NCBI GenBank assembly: GCA_021234155.1
Contig: JAJEKV010000059.1
Location: 5,875,215-5,939,214 of the forward strand
Length of the DNA stretch: 64,000 nucleotides
Source of the DNA: Isoetes taiwanensis
Taxonomy: Eukaryota; Streptophyta; Lycopodiopsida; Isoetales; Isoetaceae
Direction: 5' to 3'
Shown: piece after piece, positions 22,711 to 32,999 of the stretch
How the letters are laid out: the number at the start of each line of letters is the position of its first letter
How positions within the stretch are numbered: position 1 is the first letter of the stretch
The notes under the pieces: model-generated
Told to the model about the DNA's origin: nothing
Databases searched by the model: none
What the model saw: the letters and a program-made list of their open reading frames with translations, nothing else
Translations under genes and position numbers: made by a program

Positions 22711-24235
22711 TTAATTATGCATTTGCAAATGCGAGTCATTGTGTGGAGTTGCCGTAAAAACATAAGCTGTTGCTATTAATTGTGCATTTGCAAATGCGAA
22801 TATTGTTGACACTAGAGAGTCTTTGTAAAGTCACTAATTGTTGGTAAAAAGTATGCATTTGCAATCCTAAATATTGCCCACATGGTTTTCGCCATTGTCA
22901 AAAAATTGTGTGAATTATTGGTGGCCCTTTTTAATACATGATTCAAAACTTAAATTTAAAAGAAATACTACTTAGGATAGTTGTGACTTCTTTGTTGAAA
23001 TACTTGGATCTGAGATTTGATTGTTTCAAGTGCTTCAGTTTTAACTTCCTTCCATATATGAGTTTACCTTAACATGTACCATGTTTGCTCACAATTTTGA
23101 GACATACATATTTTAAATAGTGTAGTAGATATTGGAGTCGATAAAACCCAATATAGTTGGAGTACAAAGTGTGTAGCGAGAAAGGGCGGGTGAGGGAAGT
23201 AGGCATGCTTAACCATCAGAAGTCTTAGCATGATGACATATGTAATGAAGTACAACGCAAAAGAACAATTGTCTTGATCGTAAATAAGTCGAGGATAAAA
23301 TATATAATGTCCTTGTGGCCATTTAAGTTGTCAAACATGTGTGTCCATTGAGTGGTGGCACAAAGGCACACCAGAAGACTTTGACAAGGTCGTGCTTACA
23401 AAACATTATATAGTTGTTGTTCTTGTAAAGACATAAGTTATTCGCTATTAATTATGCATTTGTAAATGTGAGTCATTGTGTGGAGCTATTGTAAAGACAT
23501 AAGTTGTTGCCATTAATTGTGCATTTGCAAATGGGACTATGGTTAACACTGTGGCGTTTTTATAAAGTTACAAATTGTTGGCAAGTCTTCAAACTAGTCA
23601 TAGATATTGCGTAGATGGTTTTTGCACATGGAAAAAAAATGATGTGTCAATTATTCGTGGCCCTTTTCAACACATGATTCAAAACGTAATTTAAAGGACA
23701 AAACATCAAAAGTAGTTATGATAGCTTTGACATTTATTTGAAATACTTGGATTTGAGATTTGATCTTTCCAAGTGCTTCATTAATATGTACCATGTTTGC
23801 TCACAATTTTGAGACATAAGTATTATAATTAGTGTAGTAGATACTGAAATCAATCAAAACCAATATAGTTATAATACAAACTGTGTAGCGGCAAAGGGAG
23901 GGTGAAGGAAGTAGGCATGCTTAACCACCAGAAGTCTTAGCAAGATGACATAAGTAGTGAAACACAAAGTAGGAGAACAATTGTCTTGGTCGGACGTAAG
24001 TTGAGGATAAAATATATATTGTCCTCGTGGCCATTTAAGTTGTCAGACATGTGTGTCCATTGGATGGTACAAAGCCACATCAAAAACTTTGACAAGGTCA
24101 TTCTTACTAGACATTGTGCGTCATAAAGTCATACATTGTTCGCTATTAATTATGCATTTGTGAATGAAGGTCATTGTGTGAAGTCGTTGTGAAGTCATAA
24201 GTTGCTATTAATTATGCATTTGCAAATGGGACAAA

Positions 24236-25010
24236 CCTTATCTAGCGGAGATCGGCAAATCTTAAGAGCTAGCGGCTCGAAGCAGAAATATTGACTATTT
24301 CTTCGAATGTGCCCAACAATTCTAGACAAGTAATCACTAAGTTAATCAGAGTTAATTATGTAACAAGTTGAGACGTGCTTTACACTATTTGGCATGAACC
24401 ATTTATTGTCGAAACTAATTTTCTCTACCTAATAATTGAAAGCTCCATGGGAAAGCTGACTTTTCTGGCTGCAAATACATATAAATATCCTTGTACTCAG
24501 CAAAAACAAATATCCCTATGACATACAAGCCCTATGAAAGATGCCAAATAAAATTGACTAAGCATATAAAATAACACTAAAAACAACTAGCATTAATGGT
24601 GGCAAAGGGTTGGGGATGAAAGTGTGACTTACATTCCACAGCCCATTTTATCCCGAAAGTCCAGCTCATTCCAACCCTCTAACCACACATATCCGCCCCC
24701 ACCTTCTAAGGAAAATATCTGTCCATTTGATCAAATCAAAGCTAATCCACCTATGTGACTCAACCAAAGCTGTTTTTTTTTTCATTGTATAAGCTATATG
24801 CGTTTAGACCAGGTATTTCTTTTTATTTATATTGTTATCAAAACATCAAACATGTGTGATCCACTATTGGGCAACCCTCCGTGCGCAGCACCTTGTTTTT
24901 TTTTATATTTTCTTGGTTGACCACGATTGTTTCTCGTTTAACCACAGTTGCTTCTTGTTTAACCACGAGCTGTTTCCAGCTGTTTCTTGCTTCACTTGCA
25001 AGGGATGCAT
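24236..25010. other. upstream region of the gasdermin-like gene
   Basis: Low-repeat AT-rich DNA. A duplicated GTTTAACCACAGTTGCTTCTT-like word occurs at about 24925-24975, just upstream of the TATA candidate, and could be a promoter element. No other gene. Confidence 0.35.
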
Positions 25011-25011
25011 G

Positions 25012-25020
25012 TATATTTAA
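25012..25020 (+). promoter_or_regulatory. TATA box candidate of the gasdermin-like gene
   Basis: TATATTTAA sits about 110 bp before the start codon, a normal distance for a plant TATA box plus an ~80-nt leader. The leader is purine-rich. Confidence 0.45.
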
Positions 25021-25130
25021 GAGCCGGGATGAAATGAAAGAGTTATGATATGAGCAAAGTTATTGAATTAGACTCACTTCATTCCCTAGCAAGCTGAAGC
25101 TGATAAAAATAGATCTAGCAGAAGGCGAAG

Positions 25131-26099
25131 ATGGGCTCAAAATGGGAGCACTATCTGTATAATACGCACAAATTAGTAGCTGTGGAACCATTGAATCATC
25201 TGGTGCTCTTCGACGTACTGCTAAGGCAACCACGTGAAATTAGAAACGGCTTCAAGTTTTCTTTACAGAGAATAGGCTCGCTTACCACTCTTAAAGACGC
25301 TGCGCATAGTTCTTCTGATTGGTCACAGCTGCTGGACCAATCTGTTGCAAAGGAGGACCTAGTCGACATTGAGCACATATCAGGAGAAAAAGCCGGAGTG
25401 TGGGCCAGACTTCTCGGAAGATTTGGGGCAGGCGCATCCGCATCCAAAGGGCTGCACGTAAGAATGAAAACTGTGAAAACAGAGCGTCTCACAACCGAAA
25501 CTGCTGACGATGTTTTCGATATAGACCGCCCTAAGTGGAAGCCAAATCTCCACAAGATCCGAAATTCGGGTCGCCCTCGCCGGTAAGTCATAATAGATCT
25601 CCGCTTCCTATTTCTTGAATTACAACTTTGCGCAATCCCTTTCATTAATTTCTATGCATCTAACTGCAGTCTTGGGGATTCGATTGAGATTTGGATTGTC
25701 TCCGAAATAATATATTGTGAACAAATGCTGTTATCTAAAACAAAGGATACCTTTGCAAATCTTAACCTGGAACTGCCACTGGGTGTGGGTCTGGATGTGA
25801 GTACAGGAGTTACTCTTCAGCGTAATGATACCTTGATAATCAGGGGTGTTCATGAGAGAAGAATTCCTGTAGGTTTCAGGGCCATCAAACTAGTGTATGA
25901 CGAAGATGGCAAGATAACACACGGTCGTGAGAGACCTCCTCGTATAGCCGTAACATGTGGGATGGAGCTGGACCCATACGGGGTTGTACGACAGGTTCAA
26001 GAAGTCGAGGTTCAAGACGCTGTACAGGTTCAAAAAGTTGAAGACATGGAGGAGCTTATAGATGGTGATTTCAACTGTGTTGAAGTTGTTGAATTATAA
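25131..26099 (+). CDS. gasdermin-like pore-forming domain protein (candidate), two exons, 293 aa
   Basis: Exon 1 is 25131-25582 and exon 2 is 25670-26099. The 87-bp intron has GTAAGT and CTGCAG borders and contains a stop, and the frame continues across the join (split Arg151). The start context AAGATGG is good. What I see follows gasdermin N-domain order. KLVAVEPLNH is at residues 14-23, after a short N-terminal strand. A strand pair FKFSLQRIGSL is at 41-51. EDLVDIEHISGEKAG (75-89) leads into a basic, small-residue segment GRFGAGASASKGLHV (96-110) that could form a membrane hairpin. IWIVSEIIYCEQ is at 158-169, and IPVGFRAIKLVYDEDG at 216-231. Length fits a stand-alone N domain with a ~60-residue acidic tail, as in fungal gasdermins, rather than the vertebrate two-domain form. 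No signal peptide. It is the only gene here free of frameshifts. The family call is by eye; an unrelated beta-rich plant protein remains possible. Confidence 0.55.
25583..25669 (+). other. intron of the gasdermin-like gene
   Basis: The GT-AG borders match the plant consensus (CG/GTAAGT, CTGCAG/T). The same intron is preserved in the broken second copy near 38371, which supports it as a real splice unit inherited by duplication at the DNA level. Confidence 0.75.
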
Positions 26100-26114
26100 T
26101 TTACGTAGGAGTTC

Positions 26115-26120
26115 AATAAA
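26115..26120 (+). terminator. polyadenylation signal candidate
   Basis: AATAAA stands 16 bp after the stop codon and is preserved in the second copy near 42797. Confidence 0.5.
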
Positions 26121-26216
26121 AGATCATCGTTATACAAAGGTTTTTCCCTTAAAACTTTATGTCACAAGGGTTTTTTAATCCTAGTATTGATGGTAATATG
26201 ATACCAATCTTATATA

Positions 26217-26692
26217 CTACTAATGGTGCCCAGATTGAGAGCCTAAAAATGTTTTGGGCCACAATTGAGAAAAGCGCGCTCAAAAACTGCTCACTTTGTA
26301 ATTTTATTTTTTGTAATTTTGTTGTGTGCTATATAAGTGACGCACTTTGTGAAATAATCCCTAATGTTGCTAGGCATATGTTGGAGCCAGTGAATGATAC
26401 AAACTCGCAGCTGCAAGCCTTCTTTCTCGTTCATCAGTCATCGTAAATTACGTGTCAAAAGCTATGTTGGCATACACTATAGTTTTACAATATGGGAAGG
26501 TGTGTTCTAGGTGGCATGTTATATTTCCTTATCTAGAAATACATATATCGCAATTAGGGCATTGTAGATGCATTATTACTACAAGAAATTTATCGCGACG
26601 ACATTATTACTACAAGAAATTTATCACGGCGGCCAAGGCCGCGGCCGCCGCGAACGTTTCTCTTTTCCACCTCCTTGTTTATAACACAGGGA
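26217..26692 (-). repeat. Helitron 3'-end remnant and CACTA-like termini in the 3' flank of copy 1
   Basis: TACTAATGGTGCCCAG is the reverse complement of the Helitron 3' end, with its CTAG mutated to CTAC. The second copy (42897) keeps CTAG. At 26577-26668 two ACTACAAGAAATTTATCGCGG-type starts precede a GC-rich palindrome and GAACGTTTCTC, as at CACTA ends. The whole block recurs at 42897-43345, so both insertions predate the gene duplication. No matching far end of either element was located. Confidence 0.45.
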
Positions 26693-26804
26693 ATATATCA
26701 TTGTCATGTCCCGAATAGGGCTCGGGACCACGCCCATAGTGAAATATCCAGCGCTCACATGAGAAGAAGCACACAAGGAAACAGAGAAAGAGTGATCTAA
26801 GAGT

Positions 26805-26876
26805 CCGAAACTACTGACGATGTTTTCGATATAGACCGCCCTAAGTGGAAGCCAAATCTCGACAAGATCCGAGAAT
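26805..26876 (+). pseudogene. second gasdermin-like copy, piece 1 (end of exon 1)
   Basis: About 70 bp starting at CCGAAACTACTGACGATG match copy-1 positions 25494-25563 with very few differences. The match breaks at the transposon that begins at 26877. Upstream of 26805 similarity is lost, so the first ~360 bp of the coding region are missing. Confidence 0.8.
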
Positions 26877-27177
26877 AAGCACAATTTCATTAAAATGAGA
26901 AATTTCGTGATTCCAATTAGGAACGAAAATCCTTTTTAGTCAAATTTATGCCAATTTTTTGAGCAATTATGGCGCCATTTAAAAAAAATATGCATCTAAA
27001 GTGCCATTTATTGGCGCCATTAAAAATTCTAGCATTGCATAAAATGAAGCTGGAGAAACATAACATCACAAAAATAGTTAAAAATTCCGAATTCATAGAT
27101 TTGCATATTAAAAATTTGCCAAAACAGCAAGGACTTAAGAGGAAGAGGCACCAGATACAAGAGTATTAGTGTACAAT

Positions 27178-30100
27178 TTAAATTATTTGCATACAAAATT
27201 GGGGTTCCTCATCGAGAAGGGCTCCACAATAGGATCGGGTTCGTATGGCGGGGCCATGGCTAGAAGAAGCAACCATAGGATCTCCCGGAAAGCTCTCGAA
27301 CTTATTTGTGGCGTTGAAATTGGGATCATCAAGAATGTCCATATTGAATTGTGTATTCTTGATCACATCATAGTCCACATCGGGTGGAGCTTGGGCATCT
27401 CTAGATTTGGTGGATCTCGACTTCTTCAACTACTGGCCGGTGGTCTCTGTCCGCGAGAAGCAATTTGCGATGGTAGGATTGAGGGCGGTCAAGCCTATCA
27501 AGAATCCCCTTTAGGCACTCATGCTTAAGCGGGTCACTTTTCGAATACAATGCAAAATCTCTTATTCAAGAATGAAGCCTTAGGCCAAAAAGAACCACAG
27601 GAGAAGTAATCAAACACCCATGTTCTGGCGGTACCATTTTTCGCGACGCAGGTGCGAGCATGTAGCAAGACCAACTGGTTTCTCATAATTATGTCCCCGG
27701 GCAAGCCTTGCCACCATGACTGAATCTGGCTGTTGCGAGCTTCCCGCCATAGCCTCGGTCTCCCCGTCTTCGTCTTCTTCGTTAAATGCGAGGCGGTGGC
27801 GTTCTTGAGGATGATCGTTGAAGGGGAACTTGAGGTCAATAACCCGACGGGGAGGACCTTCCGGTGCTTTGAATCTTTGTGGCATACACTAGTGAATGGG
27901 CCTCCCCGAACTCTGGGGAGGCGGATTCTTGTATTCGTCCTCATACATGCCAATATAAACTCACGGATCGGAATCCGGATCATCCAATCTGAGATGAAAT
28001 CAAAAAGTTGTGCTCCGCCTTTGCAAAGACCACTATCAAAAGAATCGGTTTGGTGGTGTTTCACGGTACCAGATTAAAGAAATTTGTTAGTGTGGTTTTG
28101 TCCCACATTGGAAATATGCCTCTAGTGTCGGGGCAATCAAGGATACCGGGTACGGGAGTGCAAACAACTTGTCCCTTGTCGTGCGTTAGTTCAACCAGCG
28201 GAAGTCTTGGTATCCTCTCTCTTCAAGACAAATTTGCGTATGAATCTTGCCAAGGCGGGTGGCACGTTACGAAAATGCCTTCCTTGCCCACTCGGGTTTC
28301 AACCCACTTACTATGCAAGGTGGCCATGGAAATCAGGTCAGATCCTCGAAGCCCGCACTGCATAGCATTGAGAGATCGGTGAAGGACTTGAACTTCCTCG
28401 GGAAAATTATCCTTCATTATGCAAAATCTCCTTCTTCAAGAAAGATATGGATCTTAGTGTCTTTGCCCTTGCCTTGAAGAATTGCTTACCTGTATAATCA
28501 CTAGTGACCTTGACGAAGGTCTTCCCATCCAGAACTTCCTGGAACAGAACCCGACAGTCTTCGTAGTCCATACCCCTCATGCACCTCAGGTAGGTCTGAC
28601 TGAAGTAGTCAGATTCTTTTGCCCAGTTACAGGTAATAGTTTGTCCCTTGTTGTCTTTTAGCTTGCAAGATTTCCACAAGTTCCATAGGGACCACGAATA
28701 AGCGAAAAATATCCTCGGCATGAAGACCCATTGGTTGAAATCTTTAGGATGCTTACCACGCATGGTAACCCAGCCAAAGCCGATACTTGCCGGAAACAAC
28801 AAGAAGTTAGACTTGAACATTTAATGAGCAAATGGCGCCGTGGCTGCCATTTTAGTGAAATGGCGCCGTGGCGCCGTTTAGTGAACAAAATGGCGCTGGC
28901 CATTTCATAATCTTCTGAAAAATTAAAACATGTACCTTGTATGGTTCGGCGAGATTGCCCGCGTCAGATGGATCGGGCTTCGATATAGCATATTTTTTGC
29001 CTTGGGTGGGTTATGTTATCAATGAATGGCTCTTTGAAAATAGTCTTAGCGGTGATATCATTGACTTCACAAGCCCCGAAGCTGCAGGGCATTCTGATTC
29101 GTTGGATTTGTGCGGACAACACTTTCGGCAATTCCGTTGAAGATAAATCTTTGACATTTGCTCTTGGGACTTTGGTGTCTTAGGAGTCTTCTACATACAA
29201 GTTGAGCGACCATAAGCGAATGATTACTATTCACTATATAATAGTGCATCCCCATGAGGTCATCCTCGGTTTTCCAAGGGACCGTTTGTTTGTGAGGGGA
29301 TTGAATGGAATCACATCGGCGGGGAGTGAAGGCTGGATGTGGGTCTCTCTGAAAGGACTCCACCAAAGTTTTGGCGTGCTCCATATTCCTTGGTCTAGAT
29401 GTCAGATTTGCTGGTCCTTGATATAATTTGAACCGTCTATTTTTTAATGAATGTGACGGGAGGAAAGCAGATCTGGGTGATCGTAAATTTTTGCGGTGTA
29501 TTCTCTGTAGTCTTTTCCTCTTCGACCTTTCCACCGAAGATTTGCGGGCACCTCTAGCAAGTCTTGAGCTATTCTTAATGTGAGCTTCTTTGGCTCTAGC
29601 TTCTTAATGGGGACCCTTTTGGCGGTGTGTCCGCGGGATCCTCGCTATGCCTTGGGCTCGGAGGTTCACCACCACTTCTAGGACTTCCAAGTGGGGACTT
29701 GGAGTCCGAGGCTCTCCTTTGTTTTTTGGTGTCCTCTCCTTCTCAAGGGTCTCCGACTTTGTGCTTCTTCTTTTTTCCCATCCGTTTCCTCTGTCTCCAC
29801 TTCCTTTCCCTAAAGTTTCTGTGTACGCCTTTCCTTCCTTCGCCCCTTGCCTTCCTATCCTTTTCTTTCCTTGCCCTTTTCTTTTCCTTCTTTTCCCTCT
29901 TTTCTTTATCTTCCTTCTCTTTCTTTTCCTTCTCTTCATTTCCTTTTAGATTGTTTCTTTTCCTTCTTTTCCATATTCCCGGATCTTTGTGATCCTTTCT
30001 CTTAACTTTCCTCTTGCCGCCGCCTTTCCTTCCTCCCGGTTCTGGACATCCTCGATAGAAGATGAGGAGTCTTTGTCACTGCAGGTGTATCCCTAGGTTG

Positions 30101-30434
30101 TCTTGTCTTCTTCTTGCTCCTTTGTTTTTAGCGGTAGGTGTCCACAATGGCGGGTAGTTTCTGCTGGGCTATTGCCTTGACAACGAATGAAGGCGAAGTT
30201 TTTCGACTTCGTTCATCCGATTCGCGAAGAATCATAAAGCCCCCTCAAGATTTCTTGTGGACCTTTGATGTCGGCTTCTTCAAAATTTGTTATGCGGCGG
30301 CGGCGGTAGCCTTGCTTCTTAGCAGAACCGGCTACATTTGCAATGCTAGCGGACATTCTGATGGGATCATAAAACTTCCGGTCCACATAGTACACAATTA
30401 TTCTATGCTTCAAAGTATCTTTCCTGCAGACCAC
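27178..30434 (-). pseudogene. decayed multi-exon transposon gene, unrecognised
   Basis: Several minus-strand coding-like pieces read right to left. A piece with HRIIVYYVDRKFYDPIRM lies at 30213-30434, and a Lys/Arg-rich piece at 29604-29939 that may be partly low-complexity. An Arg-rich piece at 29067-29534 includes AKTLVESFQRDPHPAFTPR. The exon at 28407-28820 (GFGWVTMRGKHPKDFNQWVF, then YLRCMRGMDYEDCRVLFQEV) has a plausible donor AAG/GTACATG near 28931 in front of it. Last are 27610-27885 and 27178-27429. Frames change often and no start can be fixed. I recognise no domain. Position and orientation suggest an accessory gene of the 11.5-kb element, divergent from the transposase-like gene. 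Confidence 0.4.
28826..28905. repeat. ATGGCGCCAT palindrome repeats, inner left cluster
   Basis: Three AAATGGCGCC.TGGC words lie in an apparent intron of the minus-strand gene. The same palindrome recurs at 26966, 27011, 31030-31395 and 32690-32945, all inside the 11.5-kb element. Confidence 0.7.
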
Positions 30435-32400
30435 GGATCCAATCCTCGCTTAAAGCTCTTGACAACCAACTTCATTTGGACCAAGATACAGGGCCGGTAA
30501 ATCTTAAATTTGTTTAATGTCTGTCTCCCTTATAAGGAGAAGGCGAGCTCTCTTCTATGATCTCCTTTAGAGCACTGTAGCGATAGAGAGAGCTCACCCG
30601 CATTACTTCCATGCACCGGTACATCTATCGGCATCATAGTGCGGTCCGGATTGAAATTGTGTTTCCGCCGCGTAAGATATTTGCAACAAAGAGGCATCGG
30701 CAACAAAGAGGCATCGGTAAATGGTTTGAACAAGCGGCCGGGACAATAGGTTGTGGTTGGCAAATGGCCGTGCATTTCACCATTTATATCGATCGATGCA
30801 TAACCGCGAGGCGATCGTATGCCTATCCACCGCGCTTTTGGAAGAAGAGGCCTCCACCCGGTCAAACCACTCCCCTTCCCAATATTCGAGGAAGATGGTT
30901 CGAAGGAGAGTGGATCGGACTGGAGGTGGAGGCATTTCGCGATTCGTAGGGAGATACCACCGAGAACAAGCGAGTATTGACGTGGAAGATGACTAGGCAA
31001 ACAACAAGTTCCCAATGTATGCTAATAGACATCAAATGGCGCCATTTGCCAACAACAAGGCCCTATGGTAAGCTAATAGACATCAAATGAAGCCATGGCC
31101 ATTACCAACAACAACAAGGCCCTATGGTAAGCTAATACACATCAAATAGCGCCATGAAGCCATTTGCCAACAACAAGTCCCAAATGTATGCTAATACACA
31201 TCAAATGGCGCCATGGCGCCATTTGCCAACAACAAGACCCTATGGTAAGCTACGGGCATCCTAAAAGTAAGCTAAGACTCTAAAGTGCACTCAATCATCC
31301 CAACGGGCGCCAAATGGCCGTAGAGCCATTTACCAACTATAAGACCCTAAAGTGGTTACCAGACATCTAAATGGCGGTGAAGCCATTTAGCCCAAACAAA
31401 CAATGCAAGTAGATGACATACACATCCCTTGAGGTGTTTAGCTTGTCTCCACATTTTGAGAAGCTTTATCGTCCATTTCATTTCGCTACTTTTGAATTTG
31501 TTATCCCGGAAACCGGGTGTGTATCTAGATGTGTTGAGGTTGAACCTGGGGGAAAATGGCGCCCAAATCCGCGAAAAAAAAGGATAAAAAGGGTTGCTTT
31601 TAGGTTTAAACTAAGCCCGGTAGCGACCGGCGCTTAGGACGTAGCGGCTTAAGGTCAGTATTTGGCTGAATCGAAAACGAATAAGCTTAAATGAGAAGCT
31701 TGAGAAAACAGCAACAAACTTTGGCCCATCGCCCTGTACCATGTAACTAGAACGGTCCATTAAAGATCCGGCGCTTCCGCCCCATGCTTCTTTAAGGCGC
31801 CAAATACCGCCCACCTTCACGCCATATGCGCGTGGGATCCGGCGCCCATGCCGCCACAATTGAATTTTGAAATTGGAATATTTCCCCTCGCGCGCCCAAA
31901 TTTGAACATAAAATTCAAAATTCCGCCCGCCCATAATTAACATAAAAGTCAAAATTCAGCAGGTATATTGAAATTTAGCGCCACACTGTCAAATTTGAAT
32001 CGTCCGTTTGAAAATTGTACTTTGCCTTTAAAGCTCCCTCTTTCTTGCCCGTGCTCCCCACTTAATCGACCATGCCACAGCCAGCGGGCGTTTTCGTTCA
32101 CCGGTTGGCGCTTTCGAATCCGCTGTTCGTCTCGGTATTTCGCTCGCGCCAAAGGCGGCGCTTCTTTTCTTCGGCGCCTAGGCGAGAAACTTTGCAAAGG
32201 CATTATGCGTCTTCATCGGTAGCTTTCTTCTTCAGCTCCTCGAAATCGGGTGATTCTTGGCTTTCTTCTTAGCTTTCTTCTTGGCGAATCCTCCTTCTTT
32301 CGAATCTTTCTTGGCTTTCTTCTTGGCTCTTCTTGGCGCATTCTTACGCCAATATATCTGTTTGGGATCAGCTTCATTTTTCTGTTCTATCTCTTTGCTC
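30435..32400. other. region between the two divergent transposon genes
   Basis: Probably the shared promoter area of the element. 31020-31395 holds about six units of CATCAAATGGCGCCAT..TTTGCCAACAACAAG. A leader-like stretch with repeated TTTCTTCTTGGC words occurs at 32220-32345. No intact frame. Confidence 0.4.
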
Positions 32401-32639
32401 CGGGACATACCACTATGGATCTATCTAGTATCAAGTAAGTCCTTTGTTTTACGGTATAAATTATGTTCTATTGCTGCCATGTGTATAGAGTGTTCAAATG
32501 TTGACATTAATCTTTGCTAGGACCACGAGATCCTTGGTTTCAATTGCAAAGTTGGCATGGGGTGCCCATGTTATGCATGCACGCTCTTATTGACACATAT
32601 CACGACAATGGGAGCAAGAATGCATAACATAGGCACCCG

Positions 32640-32945
32640 TGTAGATTTTGTGATGGAGCTAAGCCATTTGGGTGAAATGGTCTTTGGATCAAATGGCGCC
32701 ATGCCGCCATTTGGTCGAAATGGTGTTTGGATCAAATGAAGCCATTTGATCCAAATTCACACCTATGGCACATTCATAGGTGTGAATTTGGATCAAATGG
32801 CCATGGCTTCATTGATTCAAACACCATTTCGACCAAATGCTCATGGCTCGGCCCATTTGATCCAAGTGTTCACCGATTACACCAAATGGCCATTTAGCTC
32901 AAATTTGGACCAAAATTTATACTTTTGTACTAAATAGCGCCATTT
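32640..32945. repeat. AAATGGCGCCATTTGG-type repeats, right cluster
   Basis: Degenerate forward and inverted units of CATTTGGATCAAATGG and AAATGGCGCCATGCCGCC alternate here and can fold back on each other. They lie directly before the readable part of the rightward gene. Confidence 0.65.
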
Positions 32946-32999
32946 TGGCTTATTTTTTGCTTATTTTTCCTCTATTTCATATGTTACGAAAAGTATCGC

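Larger units (their letters stand above)
16001..24235. repeat. tandem array of a ~735-bp repeat, three copies, first one split
   Basis: Copies begin near 16001, 22913 and 23649 with AATTATTGGTGGCCCTTTTT or a close variant. They share ordered landmarks: ACACATGATTCAAAAC, TTGAAATACTTGGAT, TGCTCACAATTTTGAG, GTAGGCATGCTTAACCA and CATTTAAGTTGTCAGACATG. Removing the two insertions from copy one (16348-18215 and 18401-22710) leaves 734 bp, equal to the 736-bp spacing of copies two and three. The third copy is partial and stops near 24235. No coding frame is conserved among the copies. Confidence 0.8.

Noticed and set aside
25196-25645. 149-codon antisense frame opposite the gasdermin-like exon 1
   Set aside because: It is a shadow of the sense coding sequence and runs across the intron.
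25131-26099. Fungal or bacterial contamination as source of the gasdermin-like gene
   Set aside because: The gene sits in continuous plant repeat DNA and has a decayed tandem copy interrupted by plant transposons found elsewhere in the window.
29604-29992. Lys/Arg-rich minus frame and Phe/Ser/Leu-rich plus frames
   Set aside because: This is a local pyrimidine-rich stretch. I keep it only as a possible piece of the decayed transposon gene, not as a separate protein.
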